Below, one piece after another: positions 11,208 to 20,102 of a DNA stretch of 33,401 nucleotides (position 1 is its first letter; each line of letters opens with the position of its first letter). The stretch lies in assembly GCA_024710925.1 (NCBI GenBank), contig JANJTW010000102.1:1-33401 (forward strand), in the 5' to 3' direction. Position numbers and translations under genes: made by a program. The notes under the pieces were generated by a model. The model worked only from the letters and a program-made list of their open reading frames with translations. It ran no database searches and was not told where the DNA came from. The stretch is from Rhodocyclaceae bacterium (lineage in GTDB: Bacteria; Pseudomonadota; Gammaproteobacteria; Burkholderiales; Rhodocyclaceae).

Positions 11208-11701
11208 TTACAGCTGAACCGAAAGTTGCCAGTTCATCGATTTTGTCCGAGCCAATATTTCAGGGACGGAAGTTAGAAGCAACTCTCCTGATACGTTGTT
11301 GTATAGCGCCACACGATGTTTTTCTTTCAACACCTCTGAAGCAGAAATTTCACTTTCGGTAAGCGCAAAGAAGAAGCCAGAAAAGCCGGGGCGCACGCGC
11401 TTTTGGTTTGCTGTCTTGATCTCGATGAAGGTCATTTTGGGAAGGGCTGAGCGGACCATGTCGAGATCGGAGAAATCGATTTTTCAGGGGAGGGAAGAGC
11501 GATGGCGTCAAAACTTGACCCCTTAATTTCCAGGCCAGTTTCTGTTAACGCAGCCAACAGGATTTTCAGGCCCGCCCCACGTGGCTGGGGAACCCAATGT
11601 TCCATTTCTGCCAGCGCACGGAGTTCTCCGGATGCTCCGCTTTGATTTGCCATCCGGGCAAGGTGCAGGCGCTTTTCTTTGATTACTTCAAGCGGATTCA
11701 T
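11208..11701 (-). pseudogene. Frameshifted PD-(D/E)XK nuclease-like gene
   Basis: Two overlapping minus-strand frames join into one protein of about 165 residues if one base is restored in a run of five T's (plus strand) at 11480-11484. The upstream frame runs from ATG 11701 through SSFDAIALPSPEK; the downstream frame resumes as DFSDLDMVRSALPK and ends ILARTKSMNWQLSVQL. With six A's on the coding strand the junction reads PEKIDFSDLD without a break. The reconstructed protein has a helix with Glu (SGASGELRA), an Asp (FDAIAL) and an EIK motif (FIEIKTA). This E-D-ExK order is typical of PD-(D/E)XK nucleases of the DUF3883/Mrr type. Local base composition is AT-richer than neighbours, suggesting acquisition. 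It lies 55 nt downstream of the antitoxin gene on the same strand. Family assignment is tentative; the frameshift may be genuine or a homopolymer sequencing error. Confidence 0.65.
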
Positions 11702-11756
11702 AAGAGGCAAAAGGAGGGCGGGTTCATTTTCCCGCTTAATGATTTTCGTCGACGAT

Positions 11757-12044
11757 TCAAGAATGAACCGGCGACGCCGTCAGCTTGACCCCGAGCGCGT
11801 GGAGCAGCTTGAGCATGGTGTCGTAGCGCGGCTTGGCGCCAGGCGTCAAAGCCTTGTAGAGGCTTTCGCGGCCGAGGCCGGCTTCCTTGGCGAGCTGGGC
11901 CATGCCGCGGGCACGGGCAACGTCGCGCACGGCGGCGAGGAAGACGTCGGGGTTGGGGTCTTCAAGCGCTGCGGTCAGGTATTCGGCGATGGTTTCCTCG
12001 TCGTCAAGGTAGTCTGCGGCGTCGAACGGGGCAAATTTGGCCAT
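11757..12044 (-). CDS. Type II antitoxin, HI1420-type (HigA-like) HTH protein
   Basis: A 95-residue DNA-binding antitoxin. The C-terminal two thirds form a helix-turn-helix: a FLAAVRDVARARGM helix, then LAKEAGLGRESLYKAL and the tail PRYDTMLKLLHALGVKL. This is the pattern of the probable addiction-module antidote family (HI1420 type). The N-terminus MAKFAPFDAADYLDDEE is typical of the toxin-neutralising arm. The start codon is 3 nt after the toxin stop, so the two are one transcript in toxin-first order. It should bind the toxin and repress the promoter at 12355-12383. Confidence 0.9.
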   Translation of the reverse strand: MAKFAPFDAADYLDDEETIAEYLTAALEDPNPDVFLAAVRDVARARGMAQLAKEAGLGRESLYKALTPGAKPRYDTMLKLLHALGVKLTASPVHS

Positions 12045-12047
12045 GGC

Positions 12048-12347
12048 TCACTCCTTCTCCAGCTTCCGCGCCATTTCGATGGCACGCTTTATGTCTCGCT
12101 TCTGCGAGGACTTGTCGCCCCCGAGCAGGAGCAGGTAGATCACGTCTCCACGGCGGGTGAAATAAACGCGGTAGCCGGGGCCGCAGTGAATCCGCATTTC
12201 GGACACGCCTTCGCCGATGGGCTCGCAGTCGCCGAAGTTTCCGTGTTCGGCAGCGCGGATGCGATGGACGATGCGGGCGCGGCCGAGCTTGTCTTTCAGC
12301 GTGGAAAGCCAAGCGTCGAATTCGTCCGAGCGCTGGAAGACGTTCAT
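12048..12347 (-). CDS. Type II toxin, HI1419-type (RelE/ParE superfamily)
   Basis: A 99-residue toxin of the addiction-module killer family. Family features are the central GVSEMRIHCGPGYRVYF and the C-terminal LGGDKSSQKRDIKRAIEMA. RelE-superfamily toxins of this branch cleave mRNA on the ribosome or otherwise block growth; the exact activity is not shown here. I chose ATG 12347 (MNVFQRSDEFDAWL). A 12-codon in-frame extension would need a TTG lying inside the promoter -35 element. The gene is first in the operon and followed 3 nt later by its antitoxin. It appears leaderless, because the predicted transcription start is at or within a base or two of the ATG. Confidence 0.9.
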   Translation of the reverse strand: MNVFQRSDEFDAWLSTLKDKLGRARIVHRIRAAEHGNFGDCEPIGEGVSEMRIHCGPGYRVYFTRRGDVIYLLLLGGDKSSQKRDIKRAIEMARKLEKE

Positions 12348-12354
12348 GGAATCC

Positions 12355-12383
12355 AGTGTATCCAATCGGATACTGAAGCGCAA
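12355..12383 (-). promoter_or_regulatory. Toxin-antitoxin promoter (-35 TTGCGC, -10 TACACT)
   Basis: On the minus strand TTGCGC (12378-12383) and TACACT (12355-12360) are separated by exactly 17 nt. The expected start point is about 12348, immediately before the toxin ATG at 12347, so the mRNA would have no leader. Confidence 0.65.
12358..12373. promoter_or_regulatory. Putative toxin-antitoxin autoregulatory operator
   Basis: A perfect inverted repeat GTATCC-N4-GGATAC overlaps the first half of the -10 and most of the spacer of the toxin promoter. Such placement is typical for repression by the antitoxin or the toxin-antitoxin complex. Binding is inferred. Confidence 0.7.
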
Positions 12384-12414
12384 CCGGATATGTTTCTGGC
12401 AACTGCCGTTGCCG

Positions 12415-12759
12415 TCACCGCGCCGCCATTACCACCATCTCCACCCGATACCCCGGGTTGGCCAGCCGGGCCTCGATGCAGGCGCGGGCCGGGGCGCAGC
12501 CTTCCGGCACCCATTCGTCCCAGATTTCGTTCATCGCTGCGTATTCGCGCATGTCGCTGAGGTAGATGGTGACCATCAACAGCTTCGTCCGGTCGCTGCC
12601 GGCCTTGGCCAGCAGGCGGTCGATGCTGGCCAGCACTTCGCGCGTCTGCGCGGTGATGTCGGCAGTCAGCGTTTCCGGGACTTCGACGAGGTAGACCGTC
12701 TGGCCGTGGGCGACGACGTCGGAGTAGCGGCGAGTGGTGCCGTGGCGTTCGATTTCCAT
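12415..12759 (-). CDS. RidA family protein (YjgF/YER057c/UK114)
   Basis: A 114-residue protein of the Rid family. RidA proper hydrolyses reactive enamine/imine intermediates from PLP enzymes; other branches have different or unknown substrates. Visible features are QTVYLVEVPET, the helix TREVLASIDRLLAKAGSD, LLMVTIYLSDM, and the C-terminal CAPARACIEARLANPGYRVEM, where the Arg of PARACIE-type segments binds substrate carboxylate in the family. This variant of the C-terminus resembles the RutC/Rid4-7-like groups more than archetypal RidA. The start at 12759 (MEIERHG) lies just 13 nt beyond the T-tract of the fumarase terminator, so it is transcribed either by read-through or from its own unseen promoter. 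No strong RBS is visible (GGAGCC about 8 nt upstream is the best). Confidence 0.85.
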   Translation of the reverse strand: MEIERHGTTRRYSDVVAHGQTVYLVEVPETLTADITAQTREVLASIDRLLAKAGSDRTKLLMVTIYLSDMREYAAMNEIWDEWVPEGCAPARACIEARLANPGYRVEMVVMAAR

Positions 12760-12771
12760 TCCTGTGGCTCC

Positions 12772-12810
12772 AAAAAGAAAGAAGCCGGCCGAGGAGTCGC
12801 GGCCGGCTTC
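12772..12810 (-). terminator. Intrinsic terminator after the fumarase gene
   Basis: On the minus strand an 11-bp perfect GC-rich stem, GAAGCCGGCCG paired with CGGCCGGCTTC (12781-12810, 8-nt loop), is followed by a T-rich run TTTCTTTTT (12772-12780). It ends the fumarase transcript about 65 nt after the stop codon and downstream of the repeat element. Confidence 0.92.
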
Positions 12811-12826
12811 GCTGGGGGTTACGGGC

Positions 12827-12881
12827 CTCAGGCGCACCCCAAGGGCACTTCTTCGCGATGCGCGATGCGTATCGCTCAGGC
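12827..12881 (-). repeat. Single copy of the stop-codon-linked repeat
   Basis: Read on the minus strand it starts GCCTGAGCGAT, whose TGA is the fumarase stop codon (12876-12878), continues through GCATCGCGAAGAAGTGC and ends TGGGGTGCGCCTGAG. The distance between its two GCCTGAG ends is 48 nt. GCGAT and ATCGC can still pair although the bases between differ from the 10171 copy. It lies between the stop codon and the terminator, so it is part of the 3' UTR. Confidence 0.85.
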
Positions 12882-14411
12882 GACGGTGACCGGGATCTTG
12901 CCGATCTTGGCCTGCCATTCCTTCGGCCCGGTGTTGTGCACCGAGGTGCCGGCGGAATCGACGGCCACTGTGACCGGCATGTCCTGCACGTCGAACTCGT
13001 AGATCGCTTCCATGCCGAGATCGGCGAAGCCGACGACCTTGGCCGACTTGATCGCCTTGGCCACCAGGTAGGCGGCGCCGCCGACGGCCATCAGGTAGGC
13101 AGACTTGTTGTCCTTGATCGCCTCGATGGCGACCGGGCCACGCTCGGACTTGCCGACCATCGAGATCAGGCCGGTCTTCTCCAGCATCATGCGCGTGAAC
13201 TTGTCCATGCGCGTGGCGGTCGTCGGACCGGCCGGGCCGACCACTTCGTCGCGCACCGGGTCGACCGGGCCGACGTAATAGATGACGCGGTTGGTGAAGT
13301 CGACCGGCAGCTGCTCGCCCTTGGCCAGCATATCGGCGATGCGCTTGTGCGCAGCGTCGCGGCCGGTGAGCATCTTGCCGTTCAGCAGCAGCTTCTGGCC
13401 CGGCTTCCACGACGCGACCTGTTCCTTGGTCAGCGTGTTCAGGTCGACGCGGGTGGCCGATTTCAGGTCCGGCGTCCAGGTCACGGCCGGCCAGTCTTCG
13501 AGCTTCGGCGTCGGCAGGTGGGCCGGGCCGGAGCCGTCGAGGTGGAAGTGGCAGTGGCGCGTCGCGGCGCAGTTCGGCACCAGCGCCACCGGCAGGTTGG
13601 CGGCGTGGCACGGGTAGTCGAGCACCTTGACGTCGAGCACGGTGGTCAGGCCGCCGAGGCCCTGGGCGCCGACGCCCAGCGCATTGACCTTCTCCATCAG
13701 TTCGAGGCGCAGTTCCTCGGCGCGCGTGAGCTTGGCGCCGCTGGCGGCCTTGGCCTTCAGTTCATGGATGTTCACCGGCTCCATGATCGATTCCTTGGCC
13801 AGCAGCATCGCCTTTTCCGGCGTGCCGCCGATGCCGATACCGATGATCCCCGGCGGGCACCAGCCGGCGCCCATTTCCGGGATCTTCTTCAGGACCCAGT
13901 CGACCAGGTCGTCGGAGGGGTTGAGCATGGCGAACTTGGACTTGGCTTCCGAGCCGCCGCCCTTGGCCGCGCAGATGACCTCGACGTGGTCGCCTTCGAC
14001 GATCTCGAAGTGCACCACGGCCGGGGTGTTGTCCTTGGTGTTCTTGCGGGCGCCGGCCGGGTCGGCGAGCACCGACGCGCGCAGCGGGTTGTCCGGGTTG
14101 GCGTAGGCGCGGCGGACGCCTTCGTCGATCATCTTCTGGATGCTCATCGTGGCATCCGGCCAGGTGACGTTCATGCCGACCTTGATGAAGACCATACCGA
14201 TGCCCGTGTCCTGGCAGATCGGGCGATGGCCTTCGGCGGCCATGCGGCTGTTGGTCAGGATCTGCGCGATGGCGTCCTTGGCGGCGGGGTTTTCCTCGCG
14301 CTCGTAGGCTTCGCCGAGCGCGCTGATGTAGTCGAGCGGGTGGTAGTAGCTGATGTACTGGAAAGCGTCGGCGATCGACTGGATCAGGTCTTCCTGTTTG
14401 ATGGCGGTCAT
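12876..14411 (-). CDS. Class I fumarate hydratase (iron-sulfur)
   Basis: A 511-residue oxygen-sensitive [4Fe-4S] enzyme that hydrates fumarate to malate in the TCA cycle. The N-terminal half has RPICQDTGIGMVF (cluster Cys66), the substrate segment AAKGGGSEAKSKFAML and GIGIGGTPEKAMLLAKES. Further cluster cysteines lie in DYPCHAANLPVALVPNC. The C-terminal beta domain carries GPTTATRMDKFTRMM and KSERGPVAIEAIK. Both domains are fused as in FumA/FumB; the length is that of the common proteobacterial single-chain form. The ATG at 14411 follows GAGAG at short distance and matches the family N-terminus. It starts 14 nt after the YqhA-like gene, so they are probably one transcript. The stop codon lies within a repeat element. 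Confidence 0.95.
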   Translation of the reverse strand: MTAIKQEDLIQSIADAFQYISYYHPLDYISALGEAYEREENPAAKDAIAQILTNSRMAAEGHRPICQDTGIGMVFIKVGMNVTWPDATMSIQKMIDEGVRRAYANPDNPLRASVLADPAGARKNTKDNTPAVVHFEIVEGDHVEVICAAKGGGSEAKSKFAMLNPSDDLVDWVLKKIPEMGAGWCPPGIIGIGIGGTPEKAMLLAKESIMEPVNIHELKAKAASGAKLTRAEELRLELMEKVNALGVGAQGLGGLTTVLDVKVLDYPCHAANLPVALVPNCAATRHCHFHLDGSGPAHLPTPKLEDWPAVTWTPDLKSATRVDLNTLTKEQVASWKPGQKLLLNGKMLTGRDAAHKRIADMLAKGEQLPVDFTNRVIYYVGPVDPVRDEVVGPAGPTTATRMDKFTRMMLEKTGLISMVGKSERGPVAIEAIKDNKSAYLMAVGGAAYLVAKAIKSAKVVGFADLGMEAIYEFDVQDMPVTVAVDSAGTSVHNTGPKEWQAKIGKIPVTVA

Positions 14412-14425
14412 GAGGGCTCTCTCGG

Positions 14426-14965
14426 TCAGTGGTGTTTCGACTGGTGCTGCAGTATCAGGGTTTCGTTCATCAGCTTGTCCACCCAGGCCATCGCCGCGGC
14501 GGAAACGAGGAAGACGACGTGGATGATGACCTGCCACTTGATCGTGTGCTCGGTCAGGTTGCCGGCGTTGATGAAAGTCTTCAGCAGGTGGATCGACGAA
14601 ATGCCGATGATCGCCGTCGACAGCTTGATCTTGAGCACGCCGGCATTGACGTGCGACAGCCATTCCGGCTGATCCGGGTGGCCTTCGAGGTCGAGCCGCG
14701 AGACGAAGGTCTCGTAGCCGCCGACGATGACCATGACCAGCAGGTTGGCGATCATCACCACGTCGATCAGGCCGAGGACGATCAGCATCACGTCGGTCTC
14801 GCTGATGTGCTTCTCGCCGAAGGCGTTGTGCAGGAGGTGCGAGAGCTCGACCATGAACAGGTAGCAGTACACCACCTGGGCGACGATCAGGCCGAGGTAG
14901 AGCGGCGCCTGGATCCAGCGGCTGGCGAAAATCGTCGATTGCAGGAGCTTGGCAGTTCGGTTCAT
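14426..14965 (-). CDS. YqhA/UPF0114 family inner-membrane protein
   Basis: A 179-residue protein with about four membrane helices, at roughly residues 15-37, 57-82, 115-130 and 145-162. Family-typical stretches are [45 protein letters not shown] and [18 protein letters not shown]. The function of UPF0114 is unknown. It heads the fumarase transcript (14-nt gap) and is divergent from acs. An extended -10 lies upstream at 14996-15001. Confidence 0.9.
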   Translation of the reverse strand: MNRTAKLLQSTIFASRWIQAPLYLGLIVAQVVYCYLFMVELSHLLHNAFGEKHISETDVMLIVLGLIDVVMIANLLVMVIVGGYETFVSRLDLEGHPDQPEWLSHVNAGVLKIKLSTAIIGISSIHLLKTFINAGNLTEHTIKWQVIIHVVFLVSAAAMAWVDKLMNETLILQHQSKHH

Positions 14966-14995
14966 GTCCGGAGTCAGGGCGAAAAATGAGCCGCG

Positions 14996-15004
14996 ATTTT
15001 AGCA
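14996..15004 (-). promoter_or_regulatory. Extended -10 promoter for the YqhA-like/fumarase transcript
   Basis: The minus strand reads TGCTAAAAT: an extended -10 (TGn) with TAAAAT at 14996-15001 and no convincing -35. The start would be near 14989, giving a leader of about 25 nt. Confidence 0.5.
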
Positions 15005-15037
15005 CCGTCCGCATGCTGCGGTGCAGCGAAAACCGTG

Positions 15038-15066
15038 TTGCCAAGCGGCTTCCGGGCAGGTAGGGT
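15038..15066 (+). promoter_or_regulatory. Candidate sigma-70 promoter upstream of acs
   Basis: TTGCCA (15038-15043), a 17-nt spacer and TAGGGT (15061-15066) give a predicted start near 15073. It lies back to back with the minus-strand promoter at 14996. The resulting transcript would meet the hairpin at 15120-15143 before reaching acs. Confidence 0.5.
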
Positions 15067-15072
15067 GTAAGC

Positions 15073-15143
15073 GGCCTGTAAGTCTTCGCGGGTCTAATCC
15101 AGATCGACCCCGGAAGTCGGGGGGCTCAGGGAGCTCCCTTTTT
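15073..15143 (+). ncRNA. Candidate ~70-nt leader or small RNA ahead of acs
   Basis: Defined by the predicted start near 15073 and a hairpin with T-tract ending at 15143. It contains a first hairpin, CCCCG-GAAGT-CGGGG (about 15108-15122), overlapping the 5' arm of the terminator hairpin, so the two are mutually exclusive. That is the arrangement expected for an attenuator, but it could also be a free small RNA. There is no match to a riboswitch class I recognise. Confidence 0.4.
15120..15143 (+). terminator. Intrinsic terminator-like hairpin in the acs leader
   Basis: GGGGGCTC (15120-15127) pairs with GAGCTCCC (15131-15138), 8 bp with one G-T, around a 3-nt loop, followed by five T's (15139-15143). 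It lies about 110 nt upstream of the acs ATG on the same strand, with no gene upstream in that direction to terminate. Confidence 0.65.
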
Positions 15144-15256
15144 CCGTCTGCGGTTTCGCCGCCCGTACCCCGATGGTCCGGTATTTTCCGGTTCGCCCCG
15201 CGCGGCCGGAACTGCGAACAGAACGCTCAGTTAACCCCTTTAGAGGAGATGCTTAG

Positions 15257-17239
<1,983 letters not shown>

Positions 17240-17298
17240 GAAGACACACCGCCGGCCGGCCTCCGCCCGCCGGCGCACACCGACCCGTGACGGAATGC

Positions 17299-17423
17299 GG
17301 GCGGAGGAGACAGGGACGCGCCCAACTGACATAGAATGTCGGGGGATGCGTCAGCGGTTGATGCGGAGGAGAGACCGCTTCAGTTGGGCCGGCGCTGGAA
17401 TCAGCGCCGGCCCTTTTTATTTT
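17299..17423 (+). ncRNA. Candidate structured RNA with GGA-rich hairpins ending in a strong terminator
   Basis: Between acs and the next gene two predicted hairpins present the same purine 10-mer, GCGGAGGAGA. Hairpin 1 is GGGCG (17299-17303) with CGCCC (17319-17323). Hairpin 2 is AGCGGT (17353-17358) with ACCGCT (17374-17379). The terminator at 17386-17413 has GGA in its loop region too. Seven or more GGA triplets occur within about 130 nt, resembling CsrA/RsmA-titrating RNAs. A -10-like TAGAAT at 17332-17337 could start a shorter version containing only hairpin 2. It may equally be just the acs 3' UTR. No known family is recognised. Confidence 0.35.
17386..17423 (+). terminator. Strong intrinsic terminator between acs and the cNMP-CBS-DUF294 gene
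   Basis: A 12-bp perfect stem, GGGCCGGCGCTG with CAGCGCCGGCCC, encloses the 4-nt loop GAAT and is followed by TTTTTATTTT. It ends only 27 nt before the next start codon, so the downstream operon needs read-through or a promoter between terminator and ATG. Confidence 0.95.
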
Positions 17424-17449
17424 GGCTGCCCTGGGGGGGGTGAGGGGGA

Positions 17450-19360
17450 ATGAGTACAAACGCGACCAGGATGCTGGTGGATGCGACGATCGATGCGTTG
17501 CGCCGGCATTCGCCGTTCGACCGCATGGAGCGCGACGCGCTGATCTTTCTTGCCGAGCGCGCGAAGCTCGGCTATTTCCCGAAGGACTCGCACATCGTCA
17601 CGCCGGAGATGGGGCCGGTCAGCACCTTCTACGTGATCCAGCGCGGCAAGGTGCTGGCCCGGCAGTCGGGCGAGATCAACGTCACCGAATACTCTTCGCT
17701 GACGATGGGCACCGGCGAGTGCTTTCCGATCGGCTCGGTGATGGCGCGCCGCGCCTCGACCAATTCCTACGTCGCCCTCGAAGACACCTTCTGCTACCAG
17801 CTGACCGCCGACGACTTCGTGCAGCTGATGCAGATGAGCCAGCAGTTCAACCTGTTCTGCACGCAGTACATCTCCACCCTGCTCAACCAGTCGCGCCGCC
17901 AGCTGCAGGTGCAGTTCGCGCAGCGCGCCGCCGAGCAGCAGTCGATGAGCTCGCCGCTGTCGTCGATCATCAGCAAGGCGCCGGTGTCGGTCGGGCCGGA
18001 GACGCCGATCCGGCAGGTGGTCGAGGCAATGGTCTCCGGCCACGTCGGTTCGATGGTGGTGGTGAACGAGGCGCAGCAGCCGGTCGGCATCTTCACGCAG
18101 TCGGACGCGCTGAAGCGCATCCTGCTGCCCGGCCTGTCGCTCGACAAGCCGATTGCCGAGGTGATGTCGCCGCACCCGCACGCGCTGTCCGAGCATGCGC
18201 ACGTCTACGATGCGGCGCTGGCGATGGCCATGCACAGCGTGCGCCACGTCCTCGCCGTCGACGGCGAAGGGCGGCTGAAAGGCGTCGTTTCCGAGCGCGA
18301 CCTGTTCACGCTGCAGCGCGTCGGCCTCCGGCAGATCCGCCAGTCGATCGAGGGCGCGCAGGACATCGCGGTGCTCAAGCAGGCCGGTGCCGACGTCCGC
18401 CAGCTGGCGCTGAACATGCTCGCCCAGGGCGTCGGCGCCGAGCAGCTCACCCAGTTCATCTCGGCGCTGAACGATACCGTGACGCGGCGCGTGATCCAGC
18501 TGAACCTCGCCACGCACGACCTTTACGGCATCGAGTGGGCCTGGCTGTCGTTCGGTTCGGAAGGGCGCGACGAGCAGACCTTCAGTACCGACCAGGACAA
18601 CGGCATCGTCTACCTCTGCCCCGACATCATGAACCGCGAGGAACTGGAGTTGCGTCTGCTGGAGTTCGCGCAGGACGTGAACCGCGACCTCGATGCCGTC
18701 GGCTTCCCGTTCTGCAAGGGCAACATCATGGCCAGCAACCCGGAGCTGTGCCTGACGCTGGAGGCCTGGGAGGAGAAATTCGCCAAGTGGGTGCGCGTGC
18801 CGGAGCCGAAGGCGCTGCTGAACGCCTCGATCTTCTTCGATTTCCGCGCCCTCCACGGCGCCACGCACCTGGCCGACCGCCTGCGCATGACGTTGCTCAA
18901 GCTGGTGAAATCGCAGGCCGTCTTCCTGCGCATGATGGCGGCGAACGCGCTCTCGGTGCTGCCGCCGCTCGGCAAGTTCCGCGATTTCGTCACCGACCTC
19001 AGCCCGGACCGGCCGGGGTGCGTCGACCTGAAGACCTACGGCGCGCGGCTGTTCATCGATGTGGCGCGCATCTTCGCGCTGGCCACCGGGCTGTACAACA
19101 CCAACACCGTGCAGCGCATCCGCCTCTCCGGGCAGCGCATGGGCATGGCCCCGGACGAGACGGCGGCGATCGTCGAGGGCTTCAACTTCATCCAGCTGCT
19201 GCGCCTGCGGCACCAGCACTTCGAAAACGAGCACGGGCGGCCGGGCGACAATTTCGTGAACCCCGACCAGCTGAACGAGCTCGACCGGCGCATCCTGAAG
19301 GAATCGTTCCGCCAGGCGCGCAAGTTGCAGCAGCGCCTCAAGCTCGACTACCAGGTCTGA
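17450..19360 (+). CDS. cNMP-binding/CBS/DUF294 nucleotidyltransferase-like protein, long paralogue
   Basis: A 636-residue soluble protein. Order: cyclic-nucleotide-binding-like domain (about 15-140), CBS pair (about 160-290), DUF294 nucleotidyltransferase fold with GSEGR at 369-373 and TDQDNG with Asp381 and Asp383, CKGNIMASNPELC, and the DUF294_C helical domain ending in QLNELDRRILKESFRQ. The cNMP domain lacks the full phosphate-binding cassette I would expect for cAMP (it reads GTGECFPIGSVMARRASTN), so another ligand is possible. Function is unproven; homology to GlnD/GlnE-type enzymes suggests nucleotidyl transfer to a protein or small molecule. The RBS is GAGGGGG next to the ATG. It is 4 nt upstream of the exonuclease gene, so translational coupling is likely. 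It is a paralogue of the 8707 gene. Confidence 0.92.
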   Translation: MSTNATRMLVDATIDALRRHSPFDRMERDALIFLAERAKLGYFPKDSHIVTPEMGPVSTFYVIQRGKVLARQSGEINVTEYSSLTMGTGECFPIGSVMARRASTNSYVALEDTFCYQLTADDFVQLMQMSQQFNLFCTQYISTLLNQSRRQLQVQFAQRAAEQQSMSSPLSSIISKAPVSVGPETPIRQVVEAMVSGHVGSMVVVNEAQQPVGIFTQSDALKRILLPGLSLDKPIAEVMSPHPHALSEHAHVYDAALAMAMHSVRHVLAVDGEGRLKGVVSERDLFTLQRVGLRQIRQSIEGAQDIAVLKQAGADVRQLALNMLAQGVGAEQLTQFISALNDTVTRRVIQLNLATHDLYGIEWAWLSFGSEGRDEQTFSTDQDNGIVYLCPDIMNREELELRLLEFAQDVNRDLDAVGFPFCKGNIMASNPELCLTLEAWEEKFAKWVRVPEPKALLNASIFFDFRALHGATHLADRLRMTLLKLVKSQAVFLRMMAANALSVLPPLGKFRDFVTDLSPDRPGCVDLKTYGARLFIDVARIFALATGLYNTNTVQRIRLSGQRMGMAPDETAAIVEGFNFIQLLRLRHQHFENEHGRPGDNFVNPDQLNELDRRILKESFRQARKLQQRLKLDYQV

Positions 19361-19364
19361 TGCC

Positions 19365-20084
19365 ATGGAGTGGGTGAAGAAGCTGTTCGGCGGTGCTCCC
19401 GGCCTTCCCTCGGTGACACTCGACGCCGACCGGGCGGCGGCGCTGGCGGCCTGGCGCAAGCGGCCGGACGACGATTTCACGCGGCCGCATTTCCGCACGC
19501 GCTACGTCGTCGTCGACGTCGAGGCGAGCGGGCTGAACATGGTCAAGGACCGCTTGATCTCGATCGGTGCGGTGGCCGTCAGCGGCGGCATGATCGATCT
19601 GCAGGACACCTTCGAGGTGGTGCTGCGGCAGGACGAGGTCAGTTCGCACGAAAATATCCTGATCCACGGCATCGGCGGCAGCGCGCAGCGCGACGGCGTC
19701 GAGCCGGCGGCGGCGCTGCTCGCCTTCCTCGATTTCGTCGGCAAGGCGCCGCTGGTTGCCTACCACGCGGAATTCGACCAGTCGATGATCGACCGTGCGG
19801 CGCGCGCCCACCTTGGCGCCGCTCTCGACCTGCGCTGGATCGACCTCGCCTGGGTATTGCCGGAACTGTTCCGCGAGCGCATCGACGCGCAGGTGCAGCT
19901 CGACAACTGGCTCGGCGAGTTCGGCATCGGCAATTTCCTGCGCCACAACGCGGTCGCCGACGCCTATGCGACGGCGCAGCTGCTGCAGGTGGCCCTGACG
20001 CGCGGTGCCGCACTCGGCAAGGAGACGGCGCAGGTCTTCATGGACATGGAAAAGGCCCGGCGCTGGTTGCGCCGCGCGGGCTAG
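19365..20084 (+). CDS. DEDDh-family 3'-5' exonuclease
   Basis: A 239-residue protein with a single DnaQ-like exonuclease domain. The catalytic set is complete: Asp51 and Glu53 (VDVEASG), Asp138 (AYHAEFD), His194 and Asp199 (HNAVADA). His-to-Asp spacing equals that of the exonuclease domain in the 6606 fusion. The N-terminal ~40 residues are a short charged leader without a signal peptide. It starts 4 nt after the DUF294 gene and ends 18 nt before the symporter gene, so it belongs to that operon. It is annotated in many genomes as a DNA polymerase III epsilon-like protein, but this context argues against a replication role. Substrate unknown; candidates are short oligonucleotides or nucleotidylylated targets. 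Confidence 0.92.
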   Translation: MEWVKKLFGGAPGLPSVTLDADRAAALAAWRKRPDDDFTRPHFRTRYVVVDVEASGLNMVKDRLISIGAVAVSGGMIDLQDTFEVVLRQDEVSSHENILIHGIGGSAQRDGVEPAAALLAFLDFVGKAPLVAYHAEFDQSMIDRAARAHLGAALDLRWIDLAWVLPELFRERIDAQVQLDNWLGEFGIGNFLRHNAVADAYATAQLLQVALTRGAALGKETAQVFMDMEKARRWLRRAG

Positions 20085-20102
20085 CGGGCGGCGGGCGAGG
20101 GC

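Noticed and set aside
12348-12383. Upstream TTG start for the toxin gene
   Set aside because: It would place coding sequence over the -35, operator and -10, with no RBS; family proteins begin at the downstream ATG.
15144-15256. Sigma-54 promoter for acs
   Set aside because: No GG-N10-GC pair with TGGCAC/TTGCA-like sequence was found in the region between the terminator hairpin and the RBS.
17340-17423. Glycine riboswitch suggested by GGAGGAGAGACC
   Set aside because: The second conserved block of that riboswitch is absent and the region is too short; the downstream gene is not a glycine-cleavage or transport gene.
19365-20084. dnaQ, the replicative polymerase epsilon subunit
   Set aside because: It shares the fold, but the operon context (DUF294, symporter), the divergent flanks and the existence of a second membrane-bound version argue for a different role.
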